Positions 16,439 through 25,303 of a DNA stretch of 54,563 nt are shown here, piece after piece; positions within the stretch are counted from its first letter, which is position 1, and each line of letters opens with the position of its first letter. The translations under genes were made by a program, and so were the position numbers. Below the pieces are notes generated by a model. It saw nothing but the letters and a program-made list of their open reading frames with translations. It did not search any database and was not told where the DNA came from. Source of the DNA: Candidatus Rifleibacteriota bacterium (GTDB lineage: Bacteria > Riflebacteria > Ozemobacteria > Ozemobacterales > Ozemobacteraceae); assembly GCA_022704885.1 (NCBI GenBank), contig JAKJFO010000003.1, positions 1 through 54,563 on the forward strand. Reading direction: 5' to 3'.

Positions 16439-17776
16439 ATGAAACAGAATCCAGCCGGCAAAAATTATCTGATCACCCGAACCTGCCGCCAGTGTCATGC
16501 CGCCCTGTCGTCAAAAACCCAGGTCTGCCCGTTGTGTGGCATTGCCAGACCCAACTACCAGGAACTCACCGGCCTGGAAAAGCAGTATCTCGAAAGCGCA
16601 CCAACCGTACCAGGTAAGTTTCACTACATGTGTGAGACGGTAAAGCCTGATAAAACCCTGGCCAAAAACTTCAGCAGCGAGCTCAACACATATCTGTCGA
16701 CCCCCGATCAGAGCTGGCTTTTTCTGCTTTCGCTGCTGAGCATATTTGCCGGTGGCAGTATGCTGTTGATGCAGATTGCGTTTCCACTCAGCTTCATGCT
16801 GTTCTGGGCCGGCATGGTCTACGCCGGTTTCGATGCAATAAACTTTACCAGGGCCGTTGTCGTTTCTTTTCTGGTGCGCCGTTTACAGCTGAAAGTAGGC
16901 ATGGCTCCATATTCAGTCCACTTCAACATCGAAGACCAGCTCATGCAGATGCTGCAAAGCCTGCAGATGGTGATAAACTCGTATTACGAAACCGACTGGA
17001 CACGCACCGAGACCGATCGCCAGAAAGCCTACGACAACTTCACCAACGCCACATCCGCTTTAACCGGCCGCATCAAAGTTTACGCCGACCTCTCTCTCGA
17101 AACCGCAGCGATAATCTGGCGCAACAACGTCTATGCCATCGTCGCATCGAGTGCGAGTTTTCAGGAAAAGGCAGTTGCTGTCGGCAACAAGATCCGCGAA
17201 GCCGAAGCACTGATTCTGCGTTATCGTTGGTTTTTGCGCCTCGAACAACTCAACCTGCGCCTCAAAGAGCATATTGAAGCCGATATGGCCGGAACGCCTT
17301 CCAACAATAACCAGCGCCGCCAGGATGTCCTGGCCGAGTTTCTGCTTTCGCCCTATGGCCCGATGGCAGAGCCCTACACCGGAGGCTTTCACAGTGTTCC
17401 GTTCGAACTGCCCTTTATCATGCGATTTTTCTGGCATCAGCAGCTGCCTCCGTTTCCGTTGCCAGGCGAAGAACTGATCAAGGAGCTCCCGGCCATCGCT
17501 GATTTTTTTGAAAGCATTCAGCAGGTTCGCAAGCTCAAAGCCAAACTCGAAGAGCAGATGATTCTCGATTGCGCTTCAACTGCCATCGACGAGATTTCCC
17601 GACTCGACAGCGACCAGTCGACAATGCTTGAAGCCCAGCAACTGCAACAGTTTCAGCTCTACGCACAATATCTTGACGTTCCCAAATTCAACCCGGATTC
17701 AGAAGAACTGCAGAACAGAATCGATAAACTCAAAGGCCAGCTGCGCGTAGCCATGGGCAGCAGAACGAAATTATGA
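16439..17776 (+). CDS. Zinc-ribbon membrane protein of unknown function
   Basis: A 445-residue protein. A zinc ribbon at the N-terminus has CRQCH and, 13 residues on, CPLCG. Two close transmembrane helices (about residues 95-140, starting SWLFLLSLLS) separate it from a ~300-residue, mainly alpha-helical cytoplasmic part rich in Gln, Leu and Arg, with predicted coiled coil near the C-terminus. No enzymatic motif is visible. The start at 16439 follows TGGAG closely. A larger frame opens upstream but lacks a ribosome site. The next gene is 68 bases away with its own promoter. Confidence 0.65.
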   Translation: MKQNPAGKNYLITRTCRQCHAALSSKTQVCPLCGIARPNYQELTGLEKQYLESAPTVPGKFHYMCETVKPDKTLAKNFSSELNTYLSTPDQSWLFLLSLLSIFAGGSMLLMQIAFPLSFMLFWAGMVYAGFDAINFTRAVVVSFLVRRLQLKVGMAPYSVHFNIEDQLMQMLQSLQMVINSYYETDWTRTETDRQKAYDNFTNATSALTGRIKVYADLSLETAAIIWRNNVYAIVASSASFQEKAVAVGNKIREAEALILRYRWFLRLEQLNLRLKEHIEADMAGTPSNNNQRRQDVLAEFLLSPYGPMAEPYTGGFHSVPFELPFIMRFFWHQQLPPFPLPGEELIKELPAIADFFESIQQVRKLKAKLEEQMILDCASTAIDEISRLDSDQSTMLEAQQLQQFQLYAQYLDVPKFNPDSEELQNRIDKLKGQLRVAMGSRTKL

Positions 17777-17785
17777 GTTGTGCTG

Positions 17786-17813
17786 TTGCTAATTGTCCTG
17801 ACAGTAGTATAAT
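17786..17813 (+). promoter_or_regulatory. Sigma-70-type promoter for the PLD gene
   Basis: TTGCTA (17786-17791), 16 bp, TATAAT (17808-17813), about 30 bases before the ATG at 17845. Confidence 0.55.
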
Positions 17814-17844
17814 GGATCTACAAATATTGAGCGCGAGGTGTAAT

Positions 17845-19344
17845 ATGCGACGATCTTCACGTTTTGTTCTGTTGCTGATCGCGATTCTGGCTTTTGCAGG
17901 AATCGGTGTAACGGCGTATGCCGATGTTGAGAAAGTATTTCAGAACATCAAAACCAACGCCTATGACCCCCAGGCCAGGGTAAGCTTTCTTCCCTACAAC
18001 GTAAATTCGTGGTTTGCCCGCTGGAACATCCTCGACAACGCAAAAAAATCGATCGATATCACCTATTTTATCGTCGAGCAGGACATTTTTGGCATGAGTA
18101 TGCTCGGTATGCTTCATAAAAAAGCCAAAGAAGGCATCAAAATCAGACTCATGGTCGATGCCCGTGGTACCAAAGGGCTTACCCGCAAGTTTATCGGCCA
18201 GGACGTGCTGCAGGAACTGCTCAAGTTCAAAAATGTTCAGATCAGGGTTTTTAACCCCGTACACAAACGCCTGCTCGCTCTTTTTGACGACGTGCGCAAA
18301 ATCACCGCCTCGAATCACGACAAGATAATTCTTGTCGACAACGAATATCTGATCACTGGCGGCAGAAACGTTTCGAAAAACTACTTCGTCGATCCCAAAG
18401 ATCTTGAAACCGTTTATCGCGACACCGACGTGCTCATTCAGAGCGATAAAGTGGCAAATCAGGCCCGTCTTGCCTTCGAAGAAGAATTCAATCAGGGCGG
18501 CAATTTCAAAATCTACAAAGATCTGTTCGGCAATGCCGATGAAATGGCAAAACACCTCGATCTCGCCTATAACGCAATGCGCCGATTCATAACCGGCGGT
18601 GGCATGTTCAAGACGCCGATTCCGAACATTTCAAAGAAGACGAACGAGCTTCTCGAAGGCTACAATAAAGAGCTCGCAGTCTACAAGAACATGCAGCATT
18701 ATTCATCTTACAAGTTGTTTCAGGGCGAGCGAAAATATCCGACCAGAATACTCGACAAGCATTCAATCACCGGTCCACGCAACGATATCACCAAAAATCT
18801 GGTCGCCCTTATGGATGCCTGCACCCGTGAAATTATCATTCAGAATCCTTACGTCGTTCTCACCGAAGAAGCCAGAGCTGCTCTCAAGCGGGCCAACGAC
18901 CGTGGCGTCAAAATCGTTATTCACACCAACAGCCCGATGAGCTCAGACAGCCTGCTGACTCAGGCCATGTTCATCGGTGACTGGCGTGGTATTCTTAAAG
19001 AGATGCCGAACGTCAGAATCTTCGGCTACAAGCTGAAAACCAAACTGCATTCAAAGGTGTTCGTCTTCGACCGCAAAGTCGCGGTAATCGGTACCTATAA
19101 CATGGACTACATGAGCGAACAGATCAATTCAGAAGTCGTTGCCGCCATCATGTCGCAGCCGTTTGCCACGCAGGTTGCTCTGCGCATAATGGAAGACATC
19201 AAATTCTCACATGAATATAAGATCAAGGTAGAACGCGACGGTTCAATCACCACAGTATTTGGCCCTGAATCACATTCGGACAAAAAAGTAATCGACCGTT
19301 TGAACATGCTGCAGAAGCTGCAGTGGCTTAAGCCCATTATCTAA
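17845..19344 (+). CDS. Exported phospholipase D-family protein
   Basis: A 499-residue protein with a signal peptide (cleavage near TAYA|DVE). Both HKD motifs are intact: NHDKIILVD with GGRNVS, and LHSKVFVFD with GTYNMD and an acidic residue after. The layout resembles cardiolipin-synthase-like and periplasmic PLD proteins; the two lobes together form one active site on phosphodiesters such as phospholipids. Substrate is not shown by sequence. GAGGTG precedes the ATG. It contrasts with the first exported PLD protein of the window, whose motif aspartates are lost. A strong terminator follows. Confidence 0.85.
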   Translation: MRRSSRFVLLLIAILAFAGIGVTAYADVEKVFQNIKTNAYDPQARVSFLPYNVNSWFARWNILDNAKKSIDITYFIVEQDIFGMSMLGMLHKKAKEGIKIRLMVDARGTKGLTRKFIGQDVLQELLKFKNVQIRVFNPVHKRLLALFDDVRKITASNHDKIILVDNEYLITGGRNVSKNYFVDPKDLETVYRDTDVLIQSDKVANQARLAFEEEFNQGGNFKIYKDLFGNADEMAKHLDLAYNAMRRFITGGGMFKTPIPNISKKTNELLEGYNKELAVYKNMQHYSSYKLFQGERKYPTRILDKHSITGPRNDITKNLVALMDACTREIIIQNPYVVLTEEARAALKRANDRGVKIVIHTNSPMSSDSLLTQAMFIGDWRGILKEMPNVRIFGYKLKTKLHSKVFVFDRKVAVIGTYNMDYMSEQINSEVVAAIMSQPFATQVALRIMEDIKFSHEYKIKVERDGSITTVFGPESHSDKKVIDRLNMLQKLQWLKPII

Positions 19345-19354
19345 ACTCACCCCC

Positions 19355-19388
19355 AAAACCCGGCTGCCTCTGGTGGCCGGGTTTTTTA
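19355..19388 (+). terminator. Intrinsic terminator after the PLD gene
   Basis: AAAACCCGGC (19355-19364), an 11-base loop, GCCGGGTTTT (19376-19385), then more T. A perfect 10-bp stem. Confidence 0.9.
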
Positions 19389-19407
19389 TTGAAAAACCAT
19401 GAATAGC

Positions 19408-19435
19408 TTGACTTGAACCAGCAGACAACTGATAA
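19408..19435 (+). promoter_or_regulatory. Probable sigma-70 promoter for the hybrid kinase gene
   Basis: TTGACT (19408-19413), 16 bp, TGATAA (19430-19435); a TAATAA three bases on is an alternative -10. Confidence 0.45.
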
Positions 19436-19480
19436 TAAAAAGAAAATCAAGATAGATGTCAGCATCATGAGGGGGGACTT

Positions 19481-22400
19481 GTGGGCGATACGCGAATCAG
19501 ACAAATTCTGGTGTTTGCCTGCCTGGTAACGGCCGGCATCGCGACCAATCTCATGCCTTTTCCCCTGCATTTCAGGGTCGATTTTCTGTTTGGCGGCATT
19601 TTTGCACTGGTAGCCATTTACATGCTGCCGCCAACCGCAGGCATCGCTGCAGCATTTCTGATAGCACTTCCAACCTTTCATCTCTGGAATCATTCTCTTG
19701 GCATAATCATGTACACCGCCGAAGCGATTCTGATTACGCTGATGTTACGAAAAACCAGACTGCATCTGCTGATGTGCGCCACGGCCACCTGGTTTTTTTT
19801 GCTGCCACCGCTGATTTATGTCAACATGCAGCTGAGCGGCATGTTTTTTCCGGCCGCAATACGCCTTTTTCTGCTCAAATACATGATCAACGGGGTTTTC
19901 AACGCAGCCGTCGCGACGGCTGTCATCTTTTTTCTCAAGTTGCGGGCAGCCGGCGAATCGAGCGAAGACACGGCCATCGGTGCTTCAGAAGCGGCCTTGA
20001 ATGTCTTCATCATCGTCACGGTAATTCCATTGCTGATCTTTACTCTGCTCGACAGCAGAATCATAACGAGTTCATTCTACTCACGCATACAAACCAGACA
20101 CGAAGGTCTCAAAAAATCTCTGGCGCTGCAAATCAAGAACTGGCACGATAATCACGTCAATATTATCAGACTGATTGCCAGTCTTGCTGGCCAAACCGCC
20201 AGCGACAAAGAAATTTCTACTACGATTTCGGCATTATGCAGCAATCACGGCGGACTGGCGTATTTTCATGTGGTCGATCTGCAGGGCAACAAAATAGCTT
20301 GTTGCCCCATACATTGTATGAATAAAGAAGAATGCGAAACACATGAGCAGGTTCTCCAGGTATACAATCAGACCGTTGCAGACACCGGCAAATCTCTTAT
20401 CTCAGGAATAAACCAGTCGGAGCTCTGTGCCAGCGAACCGGTCATAGTTATCGCCGAACCTGTTCTGCGAAACGGCAAACTGGCAGGAATCGCTGCCGGC
20501 GCACTGAATCCACTGTCGATCGAAAAGGCGCTCACACCCATCCTCGACGAAAAGATCGGCATAAAGCTGGTCGATCGCCAGAACCGCGTGGTTTACGACA
20601 GCAATCATTCGAACATCGGCAATATCTATGAAAGCCCACTCAACCGCGCCACCAGTATAATGGATGGTAGAATGACCATCATCCCACCGGCTGAAAATCT
20701 GGTAGCCTCCAACCGCTTCCGCAATTCCACCATTATCCTCGATACCGGCCTGACCACGCCGGCCAGCTGGAATCTTATCATCGAAGAACCTCTGGCCGAA
20801 TATGTCGACATACTGTTTGAACTCTCTTTCAGGCAATTTCTCAATATTTCGATGCTTACGCTGTTCATGGTGCTTATGTCGGGATTCATCAGAAAGTATT
20901 TTTCGATTCCACTCAGACAGATCTCTGATTATACCAGTGAAATCGCGAGAACGGGCTTCTGCAACAGTTCCTGTCCTGCCCCGGAAAGCTCTGTTTTTGA
21001 AATCAGAAAGCTGCTCGAAAACTTTTCAGCCGCAATGGCGAGAATTGTCGAAGCACAAAATCTCGAAAAAGAAAAGAATCTGCAGCTGCAGGCGGCTTAT
21101 CAGGAACTACAGACAAACATGATTCAGCTCAAAGAGACCAGACTTATTGCAGATCAGGCCGAAAAGAGCTTTGCAGCGCTGGTGAACAACTCGCCATTTT
21201 CGATTCTGCTTACCGACAAAAGTGGAAAAATTGAGTTTGCCAACCCTGATTTTACCAGGAACACAGGCATAGCAGTTACGCCAGGCATGAATCTTAAGAA
21301 TCTGTTCAAAGAATTCTCTCCATATGGCACGATCGAGTTCCCGATGAACCTGTTTCTTGCCAGAATCATGATCGAAAATTCCGCTCAGAACATGTATTCA
21401 GGCGAACTGGCCCTTCTCAGAGAAAGCCGCCGCAAAATCTTTCATTGTGTCGCCACTGCAGTAGAATCAAGATACATTCTTATATTCTCTGATACGACAG
21501 AAGCCGCGATAATAGCAGAAGAAAAAGGCCGGCTTACAGAGCAGATGCAGGCGGCGCAGAAATTCGAGAGCCTCGGCACCCTTGCTGGCGGGGTCGCACA
21601 TGATTTTAATAACATTCTGATGTCGATAATGGGATACGCCGAACTGACATTGTCTGAACTCCCGCCCGGTAAACTGCACGACAACGTGAACTTGATTCAG
21701 ACAGCAGCGAGAAGAGCTGCCGACCTGACAAGGCAGATGCTCGACTTCACCGGCAAAACTGCTTTCAATTTGGCTCCGGTAAACCTTTCCGAACTGGTAA
21801 AGGAAATGGCTTCACTGCTTTCAGTCGCAATATCAAAAAAAATAGCGGTAACTTACGAACTTTCTGATGACATCGTTGTCATGGCCGACCAGGCGCAGCT
21901 GCGACAGATCGTATTGAACCTGATAATGAACGCTTCTGAGGCGATAGGCGACAACGAGGGCAAACTGATCATCCGCACCGGAAAGACCAACAGATATGAT
22001 TCCTTGCTTAAATCAGCAATAATGTCCAATCTTGAAGAGAATAACGAACACTATGCCTTTTTCGAAGTGGCCGATACCGGGTGTGGAATTGCTTCGGACA
22101 TGCTGAAAAAAATCTTCGACCCATTTTTCACGACCAAATTTACCGGTCGTGGACTCGGCCTTTCAGCTGCAATGGGTATAATCAAATCACACCGGGGCGC
22201 AATTCATGTAGCCAGCGAATTGGGTGCAGGCTCGCGCTTTCGCATATTCGTGCCGACTGTTGATAGGACCCCAACATCAGAAGACAATGAAGCTGAGCTT
22301 GCAAAAGAGGTCTCTTTGCAAGGCAAACTTCTGCTGGCAGACGATGAAGAAACGATCTTGAACATCACCGAGATGATGCTCGAACCTTATAATATAGACC

Positions 22401-22693
22401 TGATCTGTGCGCATGACGGACAATCGGCAGTCGATCTTTTCAGTCAGCACAAGGACAGTATCGGGCTGGTCATTCTTGACATGGTAATGCCGAAACTGAA
22501 TGGTGAAGAAGTGCTCAGCCGCATCAGAGCAGTCGACCCCGGAGTCCCGGTGATTATCGCCAGCGGCTATTCATATAATGAAACTCTTGAGAAATTCGGT
22601 GCAGGCAAATTCGACGGCTTTCTGCAAAAGCCATTCAAGATGAAGGAACTTATCTGCCAGATCAATGCGGTTACCGGTAAGAAAGAGAACTGA
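19481..22693 (+). CDS. Hybrid sensor histidine kinase / response regulator
   Basis: A 1070-residue membrane sensor. About six transmembrane helices form an N-terminal membrane domain (1-150). A helix near 185-205 leads into an extracytoplasmic Cache-like region (about 210-430, with cysteines), another helix near 455, a HAMP-like and coiled-coil segment, then a PAS domain (from ~568). The kinase has GGVAHDFNN with phospho-acceptor H707, N box [23 protein letters not shown] and GRGLGLS. The receiver has LLADDEE, phospho-Asp D1000 in LVILDMVMP, and Lys in QKPFK. The start is GTG with a strong AGGGGGG site. With no DNA-binding domain, the output partner is unknown. Confidence 0.9.
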   Translation: MGDTRIRQILVFACLVTAGIATNLMPFPLHFRVDFLFGGIFALVAIYMLPPTAGIAAAFLIALPTFHLWNHSLGIIMYTAEAILITLMLRKTRLHLLMCATATWFFLLPPLIYVNMQLSGMFFPAAIRLFLLKYMINGVFNAAVATAVIFFLKLRAAGESSEDTAIGASEAALNVFIIVTVIPLLIFTLLDSRIITSSFYSRIQTRHEGLKKSLALQIKNWHDNHVNIIRLIASLAGQTASDKEISTTISALCSNHGGLAYFHVVDLQGNKIACCPIHCMNKEECETHEQVLQVYNQTVADTGKSLISGINQSELCASEPVIVIAEPVLRNGKLAGIAAGALNPLSIEKALTPILDEKIGIKLVDRQNRVVYDSNHSNIGNIYESPLNRATSIMDGRMTIIPPAENLVASNRFRNSTIILDTGLTTPASWNLIIEEPLAEYVDILFELSFRQFLNISMLTLFMVLMSGFIRKYFSIPLRQISDYTSEIARTGFCNSSCPAPESSVFEIRKLLENFSAAMARIVEAQNLEKEKNLQLQAAYQELQTNMIQLKETRLIADQAEKSFAALVNNSPFSILLTDKSGKIEFANPDFTRNTGIAVTPGMNLKNLFKEFSPYGTIEFPMNLFLARIMIENSAQNMYSGELALLRESRRKIFHCVATAVESRYILIFSDTTEAAIIAEEKGRLTEQMQAAQKFESLGTLAGGVAHDFNNILMSIMGYAELTLSELPPGKLHDNVNLIQTAARRAADLTRQMLDFTGKTAFNLAPVNLSELVKEMASLLSVAISKKIAVTYELSDDIVVMADQAQLRQIVLNLIMNASEAIGDNEGKLIIRTGKTNRYDSLLKSAIMSNLEENNEHYAFFEVADTGCGIASDMLKKIFDPFFTTKFTGRGLGLSAAMGIIKSHRGAIHVASELGAGSRFRIFVPTVDRTPTSEDNEAELAKEVSLQGKLLLADDEETILNITEMMLEPYNIDLICAHDGQSAVDLFSQHKDSIGLVILDMVMPKLNGEEVLSRIRAVDPGVPVIIASGYSYNETLEKFGAGKFDGFLQKPFKMKELICQINAVTGKKEN

Positions 22694-22731
22694 ACCATGG
22701 CTGGCCATTGGCGCAACCGCGCCAGACTGAG

Positions 22732-22759
22732 TTGACTTTTGCCACGAAAAGAGTATCCT
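22732..22759 (+). promoter_or_regulatory. Sigma-70-type promoter for hydE
   Basis: TTGACT (22732-22737), 16 bp, TATCCT (22754-22759), leaving a leader of about 38 bases before the ATG at 22804. Confidence 0.55.
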
Positions 22760-22803
22760 TTTATTGATCAATGAATCTACTTTTTTCGACACAGAGGCGA
22801 CAA

Positions 22804-23916
22804 ATGCTCGATCAGATACTTAACAAAGCAGAATCCACAGGTGAGCTGAGCAAAGATGAACTGATCAGACTGCTTGAACTTGAAGATCAGAACGATCTCG
22901 ATCGTTTGTTCGCCTGTGCCTACCGGGTTAAAACCAGATATGTCGGACGTACAGCCTGGTTTCGTGGCCTGGTCGAATTCAGCAACATCTGCAGCAAAGA
23001 CTGTTATTACTGTGGCATAAGACGTAGTAATAAAAAGGTTCAGCGTTTCATGATACCTGAGCAGAACATCATCGAAGCCGCAGTCTGGTCATGGAAATCA
23101 GGATATGGCAGTGCGGTTCTGCAGTCCGGCGAGCGCAGTGATTCTGAATTCACCGAGATGATCGAGCGAATTGTCAAAGAAATCAAGCGCCAGACCAATG
23201 GCGAACTGGGGTTGACGCTTTGCTCCGGCGAACAGAGTGAAGAGACTTATCGGCGCTGGTTTGCCGCCGGCGCTCATCGTTACCTGCTCCGCATCGAAAC
23301 CAGCAATCCAGAACTTTACGCAAAACTGCACCCGGCTGACCATTCGTTCGAACGCCGCCTTGCCTGTCTCGATCTTCTCAGAAAAACCGGGTATCAGGTA
23401 GGAACTGGCGTAATGATCGGCCTGCCGATGCAGACATCAGCAGATCTTGCCGATGATCTGATGTTTTTCAGACGTCAGGACATCGACATGATTGGCATGG
23501 GCCCGTTCATCTATCATTCAGAAACTCCCCTTGCCCGTTATCGTAAAGAATGGGAGATTCCGACCAGAAAACTGCTCAACCTCGGACTGAAAATGATCGC
23601 ACTGGCACGCATTACGTTGCGGGACATCAATATCGCAGCGACCACCGCTCTGCAGTCGCTCGAAGACAATGGCCGCGAACAGGGCCTGCTGGCTGGCGCC
23701 AACGTCATCATGCCAAACACCACAGACACTCAATATCGCCCGAACTACCTGCTTTATGAGAACAAGCCATGCACTGACGAAAATGCGTCGATGTGTCGCA
23801 ACTGTCTGCAGCACAGGATCGAAAGCATTGGCGAAATTCCAGGGTTCGGAGAATGGGGCGACTCGCCACATTTCGCCGCGAGACAGAAACGGCAGCAAAC
23901 CGCAGCCATCGGTTAA
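22804..23916 (+). CDS. hydE: [FeFe]-hydrogenase maturation radical SAM enzyme
   Basis: A 370-residue radical SAM protein. The 4Fe-4S/SAM site is CSKDCYYCG with C63, C67 and C70. TLCSGEQ, RIETSNPELY and VMIGLPMQT match HydE, and a second cluster motif (C...MCRNC) near residues 320-330 matches the accessory cluster of Thermotoga HydE. HydE helps make the dithiomethylamine-bridged diiron part of the H-cluster. HydF, HydG and hydrogenase genes are not in the window. The ATG at 22804 follows AGAGGCG; an earlier in-frame ATG lacks a ribosome site. Confidence 0.88.
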   Translation: MLDQILNKAESTGELSKDELIRLLELEDQNDLDRLFACAYRVKTRYVGRTAWFRGLVEFSNICSKDCYYCGIRRSNKKVQRFMIPEQNIIEAAVWSWKSGYGSAVLQSGERSDSEFTEMIERIVKEIKRQTNGELGLTLCSGEQSEETYRRWFAAGAHRYLLRIETSNPELYAKLHPADHSFERRLACLDLLRKTGYQVGTGVMIGLPMQTSADLADDLMFFRRQDIDMIGMGPFIYHSETPLARYRKEWEIPTRKLLNLGLKMIALARITLRDINIAATTALQSLEDNGREQGLLAGANVIMPNTTDTQYRPNYLLYENKPCTDENASMCRNCLQHRIESIGEIPGFGEWGDSPHFAARQKRQQTAAIG

Positions 23917-23936
23917 TCTTCGCCGCACCTTAATTA

Positions 23937-23965
23937 TTGTCGTTCATGACAGCATCGGATAAAAT
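23937..23965 (+). promoter_or_regulatory. Probable sigma-70 promoter for the MsrBA gene
   Basis: TTGTCG (23937-23942), 17 bp, TAAAAT (23960-23965). Confidence 0.45.
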
Positions 23966-23991
23966 AACCAGGCTGCATTGAGGAAAAAAAC

Positions 23992-24915
23992 ATGCGCAAA
24001 ATGCTATTACCGTTGTTTGCAATCTTTGTTGCAGTCATATACCTTAGCAATGTGGGAGGCGCCATGAATAACAACCGTCTGACACCTGAAGAAGAAAGAG
24101 TTATCGTGCATCGCGGCACCGAACGCCCTTTTACCGGCAGATTTCTGCATCACAAGGAAAAGGGAACCTATGTCTGCCGACGTTGTGGAGCCGAACTCTA
24201 CCGATCTGACGACAAGTTCGAGTCTGGCTGTGGCTGGCCTTCGTTCGATGCCGAGATCAAGGGAGCAGTGACCAGAAAACCTGACCCCGACGGTCAGCGG
24301 GTGGAAATAGTATGCAGCGCCTGCGATGGTCACCTCGGACACGTATTTATCGGCGAAGGATTCACTGACAAAAATACCAGGCATTGCGTGAACTCGGTTT
24401 CGCTTGATTTTGTGCCGGCGGCCGACAAAAAAATGTCAACAGCCGTCTTTGCCGCCGGTTGTTTCTGGGGAGTAGAACACCTGATGAAGAAAGCTCCAGG
24501 TGTGATAAGCGTTAAGTCAGGCTATAGTGGCGGCCATACCGAGAACCCTGATTATAAAAGCGTATGCACCGGAGCCACCGGCCATCTTGAAGCAGTCGAA
24601 GTGGTATTCGACCCGTCTCAGGTGACCTTCGCCGACCTTACCAGGCTTTTCTTCGAAATACATGATTTTACCCAGACTGACGGGCAGGGCCCAGACATCG
24701 GTGAGCAATACAAATCAGCGGTTTTCGTCGCTGATGATGAGCAAAGAAAAGCCGCGCAGGAAATCATCGATCAACTGCGCGGTATGGGTTACGAAGTGGC
24801 CACCGGAATACGAGATGCTGCAAAATTCTGGCCGGCTGAAGCTTATCACCAGAACTACTACGAGAAAACCGGAAAAAACCCCTACTGTCACATCAGAAAA
24901 AAAATCTTCAAATGA
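23992..24915 (+). CDS. msrBA: Exported MsrB-MsrA methionine sulfoxide reductase fusion
   Basis: A 307-residue two-domain protein. Residues 1-24 are hydrophobic and act as signal peptide or anchor. MsrB (about 28-145) has CRRCG and CSACDGHLGH as zinc ligands and a catalytic Cys132 in RHCVNS. MsrA (about 150-305) has catalytic Cys157 in GCFWG. Together they reduce both the R and S forms of methionine sulfoxide in envelope proteins. The B-A order differs from the A-B order of Neisseria PilB. GAGGAAAA precedes the ATG. The gene converges on the small membrane protein gene. Confidence 0.92.
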   Translation: MRKMLLPLFAIFVAVIYLSNVGGAMNNNRLTPEEERVIVHRGTERPFTGRFLHHKEKGTYVCRRCGAELYRSDDKFESGCGWPSFDAEIKGAVTRKPDPDGQRVEIVCSACDGHLGHVFIGEGFTDKNTRHCVNSVSLDFVPAADKKMSTAVFAAGCFWGVEHLMKKAPGVISVKSGYSGGHTENPDYKSVCTGATGHLEAVEVVFDPSQVTFADLTRLFFEIHDFTQTDGQGPDIGEQYKSAVFVADDEQRKAAQEIIDQLRGMGYEVATGIRDAAKFWPAEAYHQNYYEKTGKNPYCHIRKKIFK

Positions 24916-24931
24916 GCTCGCTATTTTTAGG

Positions 24932-25135
24932 TCAGGATGCCTGGCAGCTTTCTTTTAAACCAAGTCGCTTCAAAAAGAACACTGCCGGGCAGAGTCCGGT
25001 GAAAGCAGACTGAATCAAGTTCACCGCGACGAACACGGTAAGCCAGACCCAGGCCTGATGAACGAACCAGGTCAGAACCAGGCTCAGCAGAATCATTGTT
25101 CCGGCTAATACTCTTATTGCATTTTCGATTGTCAT
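24932..25135 (-). CDS. Small DUF2892/YgaP-like membrane protein
   Basis: A 67-residue protein with two transmembrane helices and the family pattern: MTIENAIRVLAGT at the start, AVNLIQSAFTGLCPA in the second helix, then FLKRLG. The conserved Cys in GLCP is present. DUF2892 units also form the C-terminus of YgaP-type rhodanese proteins, where they anchor sulfur-transfer domains; here there is no rhodanese domain. The start at 25135 is preferred because GGAG precedes it and the family begins at this Met. A near-consensus sigma-54 promoter lies upstream, next to the divergent sigma-54 activator gene. Confidence 0.85.
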   Translation of the reverse strand: MTIENAIRVLAGTMILLSLVLTWFVHQAWVWLTVFVAVNLIQSAFTGLCPAVFFLKRLGLKESCQAS

Positions 25136-25171
25136 AACGAACTCCACGAATAGAATTTATCTATCTACAAA

Positions 25172-25186
25172 GCATATCGCGTGCCA
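25172..25186 (-). promoter_or_regulatory. Sigma-54 (-24/-12) promoter for the DUF2892 gene
   Basis: The minus strand reads TGGCACG-CGAT-ATGC, matching TGGCACG-N4-TTGC at all but one position, with the invariant GG and GC at correct spacing. Transcription would begin near 25160, giving a 25-base leader to the ATG at 25135. Confidence 0.7.
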
Positions 25187-25235
25187 GCCCATAAAAATAC
25201 GGCAGATTGCGACTCACGTGACACCGCGCAGCATA

Positions 25236-25252
25236 AGTTGCGAATAGTTGCG
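25236..25252. promoter_or_regulatory. Direct repeat AGTTGCG, possible activator site
   Basis: AGTTGCG at 25236-25242 and again at 25246-25252, ten bases (about one helical turn) apart. It is 75-90 bp upstream of the predicted sigma-54 start, where enhancer sites usually lie. Confidence 0.35.
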
Positions 25253-25268
25253 CTTTGTTACACAAAAG

Positions 25269-25280
25269 AGTAACGTTACT
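25269..25280. promoter_or_regulatory. Palindrome AGTAACGTTACT, candidate activator operator
   Basis: A perfect 12-bp palindrome, with a further GTTAC half-site at 25257-25261. It sits about 110 bp upstream of the sigma-54 start and 24 bp before the activator's own ATG, so it could serve both enhancer binding and autoregulation. A related TTGTTACG sequence occurs near 26760, downstream of the activator gene. Confidence 0.45.
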
Positions 25281-25303
25281 TTAATACAATCATTGGAGTC
25301 ACT

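Noticed and set aside
22700..22725. TGGCGC-AACC-GCGCCA hairpin after the hybrid kinase as a terminator
   Set aside because: A six-bp stem not followed by a T run, and it leads directly into the hydE promoter; too weak to call.
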